Assembly (NCBI GenBank): GCA_013036105.1
Contig: JAAXCX010000009.1
Location: forward strand, 1-64,000
Length of the DNA stretch: 64,000 bases
Source of the DNA: Vulcanimicrobiota bacterium
Lineage (GTDB): Bacteria > Vulcanimicrobiota > Vulcanimicrobiia > Vulcanimicrobiales > Vulcanimicrobiaceae
Direction of reading: 5' to 3'
The first letter of the stretch is position 1; the number at the start of each line of letters is the position of its first letter. Position numbers and translations under genes: made by a program. The notes beneath the pieces are model-generated. The model was not told the origin of the DNA. It worked only from the letters and a program-made list of their open reading frames with translations, and did not search any database. Positions 33,080-42,538 of this stretch are shown one piece after another.

Positions 33080-34987
33080 ATGGTGCTAGAGCGGATCGAC
33101 ACCCCCGCCGACGTCAAAGCCCTGTCCCGACCGGAGATCGACCTGTTAGCTCGCGAGATCCGCGAGCAACTGGTGGATGTCTGCGCGCAAAACGGCGGCC
33201 ATCTGGCGCCCAATTTAGGCGTGGTCGAACTGACCCTGGCGCTGCACCGCACGCTCGATCTGCCCAAAGATCGCATCGTGTGGGACGTCAGCCACCAAAC
33301 CTACGTGCACAAGCTCTTGAGCGGACGGCGCGACCGGTTCCCCACGCTTCGCAAGGGCGGCGGCATCTCCGGCTTCGCGATGCGCAGTGAATCCGAATAT
33401 GATTGTTTCGGCGCCGGCCACGCCAGCACGGGCGTTTCGGCGGCCCTCGGCATGGCGCAGGCGCGCGATCTCACCGGCGGCACCGAAACGATCGTTGCCG
33501 TTATCGGCGACGGAGCCCTGACCGGCGGCCTCGCCTACGAAGCGCTCAACAACGCCGGACAGCTGCGCACGAATTTCATCGTGATCCTCAACGACAACGA
33601 AATGTCGATCGCGCCCAACGTCGGCTCAATGGCGTCGTATCTCTCGGTGCTGCGCAGCAAGCCGTTCGCCAACCAGGTTCGCGCGACCGGAAAACACGTG
33701 CTCAATCATTTGCCGCTGGGCGGCATGGCCAAGAAAGCCTTCGAGTCGGCCGAACTGGGCGCGATGCGGTTTATCGCACCCTCGGAAAAAGCCGCGGTAA
33801 TTTTCGAAGAACTGGGCTTTCGCTACATCGGCGCCATCGACGGCCACAACTACGATGCCCTGGTCGACGCGCTCGAAACGGCCAAGGCCATTCCGCGCGC
33901 CGTGCTGCTGCACGTTCGCACGGTTAAGGGCAAAGGCTACGAACCGGCCGAGCGCGACTCACGCACGTTCCACGGCATCGGAGCTAACGCGTTCGAACCG
34001 CGCGACGGCAGCAAGAAAGCGGCGGCGCCTTCGGCGCCCAAATTCCAAGATGCCTTCGCCGACGCCATGATCGCGCTGGCGGAAAAAGACTCCCGCATCA
34101 TCGGCATAACGGCTGCTATGCCCGACGGAACGGGGCTCTCGAAGTTCGCCAAGGCGTTTCCCGACCGGTATTTTGACGTCGGCATCGCCGAAGCGCACGC
34201 CGTCTGTTTTGCGGCCGGCGCCGCGACCAACGGTCTCAAGCCGGTCTGCGCGATTTACTCGACGTTCTTGCAGCGCGCGTACGATCAGATCGTGCACGAT
34301 GTCTGCGTTCAGAATTTGCCGGTCGTCTTTTGCATGGATCGCGCGGGCGTCGTGGGAGACGATGGACCGACGCACATGGGTCTGTACGACATCGCCTACA
34401 TGCGCACGCTGCCGAACATGACGTGCATGGCGCCGCGCAACGAAGAAGAGCTCTATCCGATGCTCGAACACGCGCTCTCGCTCGACGGCCCCGCCGCGAT
34501 CCGCTATCCGCGGGGCTCGACCAGCGGAAAACATCGCGATCCGGTTGCGCCCATCGTGCACGGCCGCGGCGAGGTGTTACGCAGGTCGTCGGTTGTAGCG
34601 ATTCTCGCCTACGGTAACACGGTCGACATCGCGCTCGATGCCTACGATCTTTTTCCGGCGGCAACCGTGGTCAACATGCGTTTTGCCAAGCCGCTCGACG
34701 AAGCACTGCTGCTGGAGTTGGCGGCGAGTCACTCGCACTTCATTACGCTCGAAGAACATTCGCTCGCCGGCGGATTCGGTTCGGCGGTCGTGGAGTTCGT
34801 CGCCGACAACGCTTTGCGTACCACCGTCGAACGCATCGGCATTCCCAACGTGCTCGTGCAGCACGATTCACAGCCAAAACAGCGCGCACTGTTTGGGCTG
34901 ACGGCAGAAGAAGTTGCGGCCCGCGTGCGGCGTGCCTTGCAATCCGCGCCACAGCGCACCCGCGAACTGATCGAGGAACCTGTATGA
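33080..34987 (+). CDS. dxs: 1-deoxy-D-xylulose-5-phosphate synthase
   Basis: First enzyme of the MEP isoprenoid pathway: condenses pyruvate and glyceraldehyde 3-phosphate using thiamine diphosphate. 635 residues, normal length. Motifs: GHLAPNLGVVELTLALH, the TPP motif GDGALTGGLAYEALNNAG with NDNEMSI, a transketolase domain with VGIAEAHAVCFAAG and FCMDRAGVVGDDGPTHMGLYD, and a C-terminal domain with EEHSLAGGFGSAV. It has no visible Shine-Dalgarno sequence. It overlaps secG by four bases (ATGA). It would supply undecaprenyl carrier and quinone precursors. Confidence 0.97.
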   Translation: MVLERIDTPADVKALSRPEIDLLAREIREQLVDVCAQNGGHLAPNLGVVELTLALHRTLDLPKDRIVWDVSHQTYVHKLLSGRRDRFPTLRKGGGISGFAMRSESEYDCFGAGHASTGVSAALGMAQARDLTGGTETIVAVIGDGALTGGLAYEALNNAGQLRTNFIVILNDNEMSIAPNVGSMASYLSVLRSKPFANQVRATGKHVLNHLPLGGMAKKAFESAELGAMRFIAPSEKAAVIFEELGFRYIGAIDGHNYDALVDALETAKAIPRAVLLHVRTVKGKGYEPAERDSRTFHGIGANAFEPRDGSKKAAAPSAPKFQDAFADAMIALAEKDSRIIGITAAMPDGTGLSKFAKAFPDRYFDVGIAEAHAVCFAAGAATNGLKPVCAIYSTFLQRAYDQIVHDVCVQNLPVVFCMDRAGVVGDDGPTHMGLYDIAYMRTLPNMTCMAPRNEEELYPMLEHALSLDGPAAIRYPRGSTSGKHRDPVAPIVHGRGEVLRRSSVVAILAYGNTVDIALDAYDLFPAATVVNMRFAKPLDEALLLELAASHSHFITLEEHSLAGGFGSAVVEFVADNALRTTVERIGIPNVLVQHDSQPKQRALFGLTAEEVAARVRRALQSAPQRTRELIEEPV

Positions 34988-35355
34988 TTTGGCTCTTGGC
35001 TGCAGCGGCGGCCGCAAAACCCGCCGCCCTGCCGACCGCGAATCCGCTGCAAGTTCAGCAGACGCAGCCGGCGCCGCAACCGATTCCCGCGCCGCCGGCG
35101 GAGACGTGGTTCCAACTGCACGCGGCTTGGCTGACGCATGGACTGGCCGGGCTCTTCATCATCGCGGCCGTCGGATTGGTGGTCATGCTCGCGATTCAAA
35201 CGACAAAACAGGAAGGGCTCTCGGGAACGATCGGAGGCCGGGTCGAGTCGGCCTACAGCCGCATGGGTGCCGAAGAGCAGCTGAAACGCATCACCGGCGT
35301 CTTCGCGGTGATGTTTGTCGTCCTCGGCACCATTCTCTCGCTGACCGGAATCTAG
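34984..35355 (+). CDS. secG: SecG subunit of the Sec translocon with a Pro-rich N-terminal extension
   Basis: A 123-residue protein. The last 75 residues have the SecG layout: membrane segment 1 (GLAGLFIIAAVGLVVMLAIQ), the conserved loop QEGLSGTIGGRVESAYSRMG, and membrane segment 2 (ITGVFAVMFVVLGTILSL). The first 45 residues are unusual: a short hydrophobic start, then a Pro/Ala/Gln segment (QQTQPAPQPIPAPPAE) that is presumably extracytoplasmic. The start overlaps dxs by four bases. Confidence 0.85.
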   Translation: MIWLLAAAAAAKPAALPTANPLQVQQTQPAPQPIPAPPAETWFQLHAAWLTHGLAGLFIIAAVGLVVMLAIQTTKQEGLSGTIGGRVESAYSRMGAEEQLKRITGVFAVMFVVLGTILSLTGI

Positions 35356-35360
35356 CCGTC

Positions 35361-36401
35361 TTGCCGCTGCTCGAAGTCAAGAATCTCCGGACGACGTTCA
35401 ACACCGAGGACGGTCTCGTCACGGCCGTCAACGGGCTGTCGTACTCGCTCGAAGCGGGATCGACGCTCGGCATCGTCGGCGAGTCGGGTTCGGGTAAGTC
35501 CGTCAACGCGCTTTCGATCATGCGCCTGATTCAGCGCCCGGGACAGATCGATCCGCACAGCGCGGTATTTTTTGAAGGCGCGAACCTGCTCGAAAAATCC
35601 GAGTCAGAGATGAGAAAAATTCGCGGACGCAAGATCGCGATGATCTTTCAAGACCCGATGACCTCGCTCAATCCCGTGCTCACGATCGGCGAACAGATCT
35701 CCGAGGCCGTTCAGCTGCATTTGGGCTTGAACAAGAAAGATGCGTTCGACAAGACGGTCGAGATGCTGAAGAAAGTGCGCATCCCGCTGCCCGAAAAACG
35801 TTTCTACGACTACCCGCACCAGTTTTCAGGGGGAATGCGCCAACGCGTCATGATCGCGATGGCGCTTTCATGCGACCCCAAGTTGCTGATTGCCGACGAG
35901 CCCACAACCGCGCTCGACGTCACCATCCAAGCGCAGATCCTCGAATTGATGAATGAAATGCAGCGCGAAACGGGCGCCGCCATTATTTTGATCACCCACG
36001 ACCTGGGCGTGGTCGCCGAGGTCTGCGAAAACGTTTTGGTGATGTACGGCGGAAACATGGTCGAGTACGGCGATGCGCCGCAAATCTTCGATACGCCGAA
36101 AATGCCGTACACGCAAGGTCTGCTGGCATCGCTTCCACGGCTTGACGTGCGCGAGCGTCAGCGGCTCGAACCGATTCCCGGCCAGCCGCCCAACCTGCTG
36201 CGCTTGCCGCCGGGTTGCGCGTTTGCGCCCCGCTGCCGCTATCGCATGCCGATTTGCGCCGAACCGGTTCCGGTCTACGATTTCGGCGCCGGCCATGTGG
36301 CGCGCTGTTTCCTCTATGACGAACGCGCCAAAGATCAGCGCCCGATCGAGGTCGAGACGGCGCCTATCATCAGCGCTCCGCCCGAGGCCGCGCGCGCATG
36401 A
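35361..36401 (+). CDS. Peptide ABC transporter ATP-binding protein, OppD/DppD type
   Basis: A 346-residue ATPase. Walker A is GESGSGKSV, the Q-loop [12 protein letters not shown], the signature [15 protein letters not shown], Walker [14 protein letters not shown] and the H-loop ITHD. The C-terminal oligopeptide-transporter domain has the Cys cluster ([17 protein letters not shown]) seen in OppD/DppD. The TTG at 35361 begins the domain; longer readings run through secG in another frame. It overlaps oppF by four bases. No permease or binding-protein genes are beside it. Confidence 0.93.
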   Translation: MPLLEVKNLRTTFNTEDGLVTAVNGLSYSLEAGSTLGIVGESGSGKSVNALSIMRLIQRPGQIDPHSAVFFEGANLLEKSESEMRKIRGRKIAMIFQDPMTSLNPVLTIGEQISEAVQLHLGLNKKDAFDKTVEMLKKVRIPLPEKRFYDYPHQFSGGMRQRVMIAMALSCDPKLLIADEPTTALDVTIQAQILELMNEMQRETGAAIILITHDLGVVAEVCENVLVMYGGNMVEYGDAPQIFDTPKMPYTQGLLASLPRLDVRERQRLEPIPGQPPNLLRLPPGCAFAPRCRYRMPICAEPVPVYDFGAGHVARCFLYDERAKDQRPIEVETAPIISAPPEAARA

Positions 36402-37513
36402 GCGCTCAAGAAGTCAACACAAAAACTGCAACCGATAACCTGCTCGAGGTTACCGGGCTCTACAAGTACTTTCCGATCCATGCGGGGTTGATGTCGCGTC
36501 ACGTCGGCGACGTGAAAGCGGTCGACGGAGTGGACTTCACGATCGCGCGCGGTGAAACGCTCGGGCTGGTGGGTGAGTCGGGCTCGGGAAAGACGACGGT
36601 CGGCCGCGTCATCTTGCGTCTGCTGCCGGCCTCCAAGGGCGAGGTCTGTTTCGACGGACGGCCGATTCTCGATCTTTCGCGCGGCGAGATCCGCCGGCTG
36701 CGCCGCGAGATGCAGATCATCTTCCAAGATCCGTTCGCTTCGCTCAATCCGCGCATGACCGTGGGCGATATCGTCGCCGAACCGCTGAAGATCCATCATT
36801 TAGCCGCGGGCAAAGAAGTGGACGAGCGCGTGCAAGAGCTGCTGCGCCTGGTCGGTTTGCAGCCGTATCACTCAAACCGCTACCCCCACGAGTTTTCCGG
36901 CGGACAGCGTCAGCGTATCGGCATCGCGCGCGCGCTCGCGGTCGATCCGAAGTTCATCGTCTGCGACGAACCGGTTTCGGCGCTCGACGTTTCGATTCAA
37001 GCGCAGGTGATTAACCTGCTCGAAGATCTTCAGGCGAAGCTCGGCCTGACCTATCTTTTCATCGCGCACGACCTCTCGGTCGTACGGCACATCTCGACGC
37101 GGGTCGCGGTGATGTATGTCGGAAAATTGATGGAGATGGCTCCGCGCGATGCACTGTACGAAGAGCCGCTTCACCCCTACACGATCTCGCTGCTCTCGGC
37201 GATTCCGATCCCCGATCCGCACGTCGAACAGCGGCGCAAGCGCATCGTCTTGACCGGCGATATTCCCTCGCCCGTCAATCCGCCGTCGGGCTGCCGCTTT
37301 CACACGCGCTGCCCGATCGCTTTCGAGCGCTGCAAAACCGAGGTGCCCGCATTTAATGAATACCGCCCAGGACACTTCGCTGCATGCCACTGGGTCGAAG
37401 AGCACGACGGGGCCCAGCCCGACATCACCGCGGCAATTGCGTCGAAGAGTTCGGGAAGCGGAGCGGTTGTGGTCGCGGCGGGGTCGCTTACGGACGCAGT
37501 CCCGCCGGCCTGA
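36398..37513 (+). CDS. Peptide ABC transporter ATP-binding protein, OppF/DppF type
   Basis: A 371-residue ATPase paired with the preceding OppD-like subunit. It has Walker [11 protein letters not shown]-loop [14 protein letters not shown], signature [15 protein letters not shown], Walker [12 protein letters not shown], and the C-terminal [16 protein letters not shown] Cys cluster. N-terminal [24 protein letters not shown] is typical of OppF. A 35-residue low-complexity tail ([14 protein letters not shown]) is extra. The matching membrane subunits must be encoded elsewhere. Confidence 0.93.
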   Translation: MSAQEVNTKTATDNLLEVTGLYKYFPIHAGLMSRHVGDVKAVDGVDFTIARGETLGLVGESGSGKTTVGRVILRLLPASKGEVCFDGRPILDLSRGEIRRLRREMQIIFQDPFASLNPRMTVGDIVAEPLKIHHLAAGKEVDERVQELLRLVGLQPYHSNRYPHEFSGGQRQRIGIARALAVDPKFIVCDEPVSALDVSIQAQVINLLEDLQAKLGLTYLFIAHDLSVVRHISTRVAVMYVGKLMEMAPRDALYEEPLHPYTISLLSAIPIPDPHVEQRRKRIVLTGDIPSPVNPPSGCRFHTRCPIAFERCKTEVPAFNEYRPGHFAACHWVEEHDGAQPDITAAIASKSSGSGAVVVAAGSLTDAVPPA

Positions 37514-37616
37514 CGCTGCAGCGCCTGCACGCTCGCTAGGCTAGGCGGCTAAGCGATCCACGATCACTTCTTGTAAAGCCAAGGGATTTCTCAGGCAGCC
37601 ACTGTAGCGTTGCGGC

Positions 37617-38096
37617 ATGCGTAATATTCTTTTCGCCCTTACTCTATTGCTCTGCGCGGCGCCCGTTGCGGCTGCGGCTCAAGGCTTCCCGGGCATGACG
37701 CCCGAGATGCAAGCCCAGCTCCAAACGCTTCGCGACACAGCCAAAACAACGAGTTTCAATGCACTGAGCGCGGATCACCGCACGAAAGTGCAAGCCATCG
37801 TCACCCAATTCAACGGCGGTTCGGTTTCAATGGCCGACGCCGTGACGCAAATCGATGCGGTGCTCACGCCCGCGGAATCGGCAGCCGTTCTCGCAGCCGG
37901 TCAAACGATGCGCGACGGAATGCGTAAAATGTATTCGGACGCTAACGGCGGTTCGCCGCCGCCGGCACGGCAAGGTCCGCCTCCGGGAGCCGGGGGAGGC
38001 CAAGGTCAGCGCCGGGCGCCGGATGCGGGTCGAATCCTGCTGCAACTCGCTGCCTCGCCGGACGCGCTGCGTGCGGCAATGCAGCAGCAGCCGTAG
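37617..38096 (+). CDS. Secreted small protein of unknown function
   Basis: A 159-residue protein with a signal peptide (MRNILFALTLLLCAAPVAAAAQ). Its helical core (EMQAQLQTLRDTAKTTSFNALSADHRTKVQAIV) loosely resembles periplasmic stress or Spy-like helical proteins. A Gly/Pro-rich linker (SPPPARQGPPPGAGGGQG) precedes a short helix. The upstream 103-base gap shows no clear promoter. A strong bidirectional hairpin follows at 38108-38140. Confidence 0.65.
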   Translation: MRNILFALTLLLCAAPVAAAAQGFPGMTPEMQAQLQTLRDTAKTTSFNALSADHRTKVQAIVTQFNGGSVSMADAVTQIDAVLTPAESAAVLAAGQTMRDGMRKMYSDANGGSPPPARQGPPPGAGGGQGQRRAPDAGRILLQLAASPDALRAAMQQQP

Positions 38097-39255
38097 TAGC
38101 AAATAACACGTCAGGTGATGCAAACCGCGTCACCTGACGTATTCCCAGCCAAGTGAAGAGCGCTTCAATCCGCGGGCTCAGCGATTCAATAGCACGCGAT
38201 TTTACCGATCCGTACATCCACACGCGTTCGAACGCGTACCAAAAGAGTATGCCCGCGGCAACTGCCGCGCAGTAGCCGCCCGCCAATCTCCATGCGCCCG
38301 GCCAGAGCACGTGTTCTTGAAAGAACGCGACGACCGGCTCGTGGATCAAGTAAATACTGTATGACGCCGTGCCGATCGCAACCAGCGGCCGGAATGAAAG
38401 CGCGCTGCGCAGCCACTGCAGGTTTCCCGCGATTACGACCAACGCGAACATTGCGATCTGCCAAGCCGGATTGGTTTGCACGAAGGCCGCGTTCTCCACG
38501 CCGTATGGACTTGGCATCCACACCAGCGGCTCGACAAAGACGCCGATGATGATGCAGGCCGGAACGAGCAGCCAGAAGCCGCGCTCCAAACGCCGCCCGC
38601 GCGCGTGGAAATCTGCCGCCACAATGCCGAGCAAAAACGGAAGCAGCACGCCCACGTCGGGCGCGCGCATGCGCGTGAAGCCGTAAGCGATCGACGACGC
38701 GGCGGCTAGGGCGAGAAACGCGCGCGGCGCGCGAATCCAGAGCGCGAGCGCCAGCGGAAAAAGAAGATACCAGCGCAACTCGACGGCCAGCGTCCAAAAC
38801 GACGCGTTCAAAAAATTGGTATGCCAATCCAAGAAGAGCGCTTGTTTAAGCACATCCCAGCCCGTGAAAGGAAACATCGGCATGCCGCCGGGCAGCGGAA
38901 TATGTGCGGCGCTCAATCCCAGCGCCGCGACCAGCAGCACGGCCAGCGCCGCGTAGTACGGCGGAACGATGCGCACGATGCGTTTGGCGAAGAAGCGGTG
39001 GATTTCGAACGTTGCGAGCCCGTCGTGCCGGAGTTTGTGCAGCAGCGGATACGATAAGCAAAACCCGGACAGCACGAAGAACAGATCGACGCCGTGCGCG
39101 CCTTCGCGCAGTGCGTGCGCGCCGGCCGCCCAGCCCGCGGTCGCGATCGTCGTGCGGCCGACGGCATGATCGGCCAGCACCAACAGCACGGCCACGGCAC
39201 GCAATCCGTCTAGGTATGCCACACGGCCAAGCAGGCCCGACTGTTGTCGATCCAT
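37942..39255 (-). CDS. OafA-type membrane acyltransferase (Acyltransferase_3)
   Basis: A 437-residue integral membrane O-acyltransferase that modifies surface polysaccharide or lipid. It has about ten membrane segments and the family motifs YLDGLRAVAVLLVLADH (catalytic His), GVDLFFVLSGFCLSYPLL, RFFAKRIVRIVPPYY, FWTLAVELRWYLLFP and ASYSIYLIHEPV. The domain ends near residue 385. The last 50 residues are Ala/Pro/Arg-rich, read through the hairpin at 38108-38140 and lie antisense to the neighbouring gene, so the annotated end may reflect a lost stop codon or a base error. Confidence 0.88.
   Translation of the reverse strand: MDRQQSGLLGRVAYLDGLRAVAVLLVLADHAVGRTTIATAGWAAGAHALREGAHGVDLFFVLSGFCLSYPLLHKLRHDGLATFEIHRFFAKRIVRIVPPYYAALAVLLVAALGLSAAHIPLPGGMPMFPFTGWDVLKQALFLDWHTNFLNASFWTLAVELRWYLLFPLALALWIRAPRAFLALAAASSIAYGFTRMRAPDVGVLLPFLLGIVAADFHARGRRLERGFWLLVPACIIIGVFVEPLVWMPSPYGVENAAFVQTNPAWQIAMFALVVIAGNLQWLRSALSFRPLVAIGTASYSIYLIHEPVVAFFQEHVLWPGAWRLAGGYCAAVAAGILFWYAFERVWMYGSVKSRAIESLSPRIEALFTWLGIRQVTRFASPDVLFATTAAAALPHAARPARQRVAAGFDPHPAPGADLGLPRLPEADLAVPAAANRR
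38108..38140. terminator. Long hairpin between convergent genes, probable bidirectional terminator
   Basis: ACGTCAGGTGATGC and GCGTCACCTGACGT form a 14-base stem (one G-U pair) around AAACC. It follows the secreted-protein gene by 11 bases. On the minus strand it lies inside the reading frame of the acyltransferase, 115 bases before the end of its natural-looking domain is exceeded, which suggests the true end of that gene was once near here. Confidence 0.7.
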
Positions 39256-39338
39256 CTCTGTTAATGTCGGCAGAAAGCGCCGTTTGCTGAGGCGGTCGCC
39301 GGAGGGCGCTCCTGCCCCCGCGCGAATCTTGGGCCTCG

Positions 39339-41381
39339 ATGCTCCATGTGTTGCTTGCCGCGTCGCTTTTTACGATGTCGCAGGCGCTCTCCGCCCCGTT
39401 TGTGGGCGATCTCACCGCGTCGCCCGATGGTAACGCGGTGGCGTTCACCGCGAACGAGCGTGGACTGCACAACATATATTTTGCGAACGGAACGGCCGGC
39501 GCCAAGCGCATCACGAATTACTCCAGCGATGACGGACAGGTGGTCGGGTCGCCGGCGATCGTCCCGGGCGGCCGCGCCGTCGTGTACGTGCGCGGTGAAG
39601 GCACCAACCGGCGAAGCGAGTACCCGAATCCGCTCTCACTGCTGATACCGCCGAAGCAAACGATCTGGATCGTTTCGGCATCGGGTTCACAGCCGGTCCG
39701 CGTCGGCGAAGGAAACTCTCCCACTGTGTCGCCCAAAGGCGACCGGATCGTGTGGCTCTTGCACGGCCAGCCGTACTCGGCCGCGCTCGATACACGGGGC
39801 AGCCTTCCGCGCGTGGAAAAGCCGGCGCGGCTTTTTTCGATTCGCGGATCGCTCTCGGATCCGGTTTTTTCCCCTGACGGATCGCACTTGGCGTTTACCA
39901 ACTCGCGCGGCGATCACGCGTTCATCGCGATCTACGCCTTGGCAACGCAGCGCCTATCGTACGCGGCACCATTTTTTGCGAGCGACTTTGCGCCGGCGTG
40001 GTCGGCCGACGGAAAGCAGATCGCGTTCGTGCGCACACCCGGTACGCTGGAAAACGAAGATCCGTACGTCCGTTACGTCAAGGAGCCGTGGTCGATCTGG
40101 ACTGCCGATGCCGACGGCAATAACGGCCGCCAAATTTGGCAAGCCGATCGCGGAATGGGCAGCGAGTTCTACGGAACTGACAGCGGCGCTCAACTATTTT
40201 GGTCGCGCGACGGCAGAATTGCGTTCCCTTGGGAAAAGGACGGCTGGCGTCATCTCTATTCGGTTTCCGCGCAAGGGGGCACGGCTGAATTGCTCACGCC
40301 CGGTGCATTCGAAGTTGAGAACGTCACCGTTTCACCCGACCATTCGCAACTGGTTTTTTCGAGCAACCAAGGCGACATCGACCGGCGCCATATTTCGAGC
40401 TCGGGGTTTTCCGGCGGAACGCCGTCGCAATTAACGGCCGGGCCGGATAGTCAGTGGGCTCCGGTGGCGTTAGGTTCGGGCATTGTCGCCTACGTGGACG
40501 CGGGCTACAAGAATCCGCCGGCCGTGTACGCGCTGCACGGAGGCCGGGCGACGGCAGTTGGCGGACCGGCGGTTGCAGCGGAGTTTCCCGCCAACGAGTT
40601 CGTCGAACCGCAGCTCGTAACGTTCCACGCGCCCGACGGCCTGCTGATTCACGCGCAAGTCTTCGTTCCGCCGAACGACGCCGGCAAGCACTGCGCGATC
40701 ATCTTTGATCACGGCGGATCGCGCCGGCAGATGCTCCCCGGTTTTCACTATCTCGAGTTTTATACCGACCTCTACGAATCGAATCAATATTACGCAAACC
40801 ATGGCTGCGTGGTGCTTTCGATCAACTACCGCAGCGGGATCATGTACGGCCACGACTTCCGCGAAGCGAAAAATTACGGCGCTGAGGGCGGAAGCGAGTA
40901 CCAGGACGTGCTCGCCGGTGCGAGCTACTTGCAGAGCCGCTCCGACGTCGACGCATCGCGCATAGGCATCTATGGTCTTTCGTACGGCGGCTATCTCACC
41001 GCGCTCGGTTTGGCGCGCAACTCCGATATTTTTAAAGCCGGCGTCGACATGGCGGGCGTGCACAACTGGGCGACGACGCGCGACGCGGATTACGGCCGCG
41101 CGGTCGGAACGCCGGCCGAGCGAAAGATCGCCGAAGACTCGTCGCCGGTTACCGCGGTGGATACGTGGCGCTCGCCGGTCTTCATGAGTCAAGGCGACGA
41201 CGACCGCAACGTCGAGTTTTCACAAGGCGTGGATCTCGCGACGCGGCTGCGCGCCAAAGGCGTTGAAGTCGTCGAGATGGTCTTTCCAAACGAAACGCAC
41301 GAAAACCTGAGATTCGCGCACGTGCTGCAACTCTACGACACGTCGGCGAACTGGCTGCTGCAGAAGCTGGGCGCGCCGTAA
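39339..41381 (+). CDS. S9-family prolyl oligopeptidase-like peptidase
   Basis: A 680-residue exported serine peptidase. The signal peptide (MLHVLLAASLFTMSQALSA) is followed by TolB/WD40-like propeller repeats (SPDGNAVAFTA, SPKGDRIVWLL, SPDGSHLAF, SADGKQIAF; about 20-420) and an alpha/beta-hydrolase domain. The triad is Ser548 (GLSYGGYLT), an Asp in QGDDDRNV (620-622) and His654 (NETHENL). It is closest to dipeptidyl-peptidase/acylaminoacyl-peptidase types. Likely degrades peptides outside the inner membrane. Confidence 0.92.
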   Translation: MLHVLLAASLFTMSQALSAPFVGDLTASPDGNAVAFTANERGLHNIYFANGTAGAKRITNYSSDDGQVVGSPAIVPGGRAVVYVRGEGTNRRSEYPNPLSLLIPPKQTIWIVSASGSQPVRVGEGNSPTVSPKGDRIVWLLHGQPYSAALDTRGSLPRVEKPARLFSIRGSLSDPVFSPDGSHLAFTNSRGDHAFIAIYALATQRLSYAAPFFASDFAPAWSADGKQIAFVRTPGTLENEDPYVRYVKEPWSIWTADADGNNGRQIWQADRGMGSEFYGTDSGAQLFWSRDGRIAFPWEKDGWRHLYSVSAQGGTAELLTPGAFEVENVTVSPDHSQLVFSSNQGDIDRRHISSSGFSGGTPSQLTAGPDSQWAPVALGSGIVAYVDAGYKNPPAVYALHGGRATAVGGPAVAAEFPANEFVEPQLVTFHAPDGLLIHAQVFVPPNDAGKHCAIIFDHGGSRRQMLPGFHYLEFYTDLYESNQYYANHGCVVLSINYRSGIMYGHDFREAKNYGAEGGSEYQDVLAGASYLQSRSDVDASRIGIYGLSYGGYLTALGLARNSDIFKAGVDMAGVHNWATTRDADYGRAVGTPAERKIAEDSSPVTAVDTWRSPVFMSQGDDDRNVEFSQGVDLATRLRAKGVEVVEMVFPNETHENLRFAHVLQLYDTSANWLLQKLGAP

Positions 41382-41398
41382 GGGCCGCCTTTTGGTTC

Positions 41399-42538
41399 GT
41401 GGCTGCCGCGTTCTGCGTGGCGATGCTCGGAACCACGCTGCCCACACCGCTTTATCCGATCTATCAGCACGAATTCGGATTTGCGCCGCTGCTGGTGACG
41501 GTGATCTTCGCGACGTACGCGTTTGGCGTTGTTGCCGGCTTGTTGCTCTTCGGCCATCTTTCGGATCGCGTCGGGCGCAAACGGATTTTGATTTCGGGTT
41601 TGTTTCTCTCGGCGCTGAGCGCCGCGGCGTTTTTGAGCGCGCACGGATTGCCCGCAATCTTGCTGGCAAGAGTGCTTTCCGGTTTTTCCGCCGGCATCTT
41701 CACGGGGACGGCGACGGCGACCCTCGTGGAATTGGCCGGCGAAGGCCGGCGTACGCTGGCGACGAGCCTTGCGGTTGCGGCGAACATCGGCGGACTGGGT
41801 GCGGGCACGCTGCTTTCGGGCATGCTCGCGGAGTACGCGCCCGATCCGCTGCGTCTGCCCTTTGCGATCGATCTCGCGCTGCTCGTTCCGGCCTTCGCGG
41901 GGGTAGCGTTCGCGCCGGAAACCGTTACACGCACCGCGACGCGTTTTCAGCTGAGCATGCAGCGGTTGCGCATCCCGCCCGAGATTCGCGGCATTTTTAT
42001 CCGCGCCGCGATTGCGGGAATGTGCGGGTTCGCCGTCTCCGGCGTCTTTAGCGCGGTGGTGCCGTCATATCTCGCCGTTGTTTTAGATCAGCCCAACCAT
42101 GCGGTGCCCGGATTGCTGGTGTTCGTCTTGTTTTTGCTCTCTGCGATCGGACAAATAGCCGTGAATCGCGCACCGAAACGCCATGCGCTGACGCTGGCGT
42201 GCGCCGCGCTGCTCGCGGGAATCCTCTTGCTTGCCGCGGCTATCTGGCTCCGCTCGATTTCCGGATTGTTCGCGGCTGCGATCGTAGCCGGTTTCGGGCA
42301 AGGACTCGGCATCGGCTTTGGCCTGGCCGAGATCAATGAAGAAGTCGACGTGCGGCGGGGCGAGGTTTCGTCAAGCTATTTCGTACTGCTCTACGCCGGT
42401 TTGGCGCTGCCGGTTATGGGCGTCGGACTGCTGAGTCAGATCGTAGGTCTGACGAACGCCGGTTTGATCTTCTGCGCGATCGTTGCCGCCGCGGCCGCCG
42501 CGGTCCTGATCTCGCTGCCGCGTATGCAGGCGCGATGA
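41399..42538 (+). CDS. Major facilitator superfamily transporter
   Basis: A 379-residue carrier with about 12 membrane segments. The MFS loop motif is GHLSDRVGRKR. LGTTLPTPLYPIYQHEFGF and LLARVLSGFSAGIFTGTATATLVEL match drug-efflux-type MFS proteins. The GTG at 41399 falls inside what looks like the first membrane helix: the frame is open upstream and encodes RAAFWFVAAAF, so the real start may be the CTG at 41351. The substrate is unknown. The stop overlaps the GH20 gene by four bases. Confidence 0.87.
   Translation: MAAAFCVAMLGTTLPTPLYPIYQHEFGFAPLLVTVIFATYAFGVVAGLLLFGHLSDRVGRKRILISGLFLSALSAAAFLSAHGLPAILLARVLSGFSAGIFTGTATATLVELAGEGRRTLATSLAVAANIGGLGAGTLLSGMLAEYAPDPLRLPFAIDLALLVPAFAGVAFAPETVTRTATRFQLSMQRLRIPPEIRGIFIRAAIAGMCGFAVSGVFSAVVPSYLAVVLDQPNHAVPGLLVFVLFLLSAIGQIAVNRAPKRHALTLACAALLAGILLLAAAIWLRSISGLFAAAIVAGFGQGLGIGFGLAEINEEVDVRRGEVSSSYFVLLYAGLALPVMGVGLLSQIVGLTNAGLIFCAIVAAAAAAVLISLPRMQAR

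Noticed and set aside
34989-35360. Extended N terminus of the OppD-like ATPase
   Set aside because: The upstream part reads secG in another frame and has no conserved sequence; the TTG at 35361 begins the ATPase domain.
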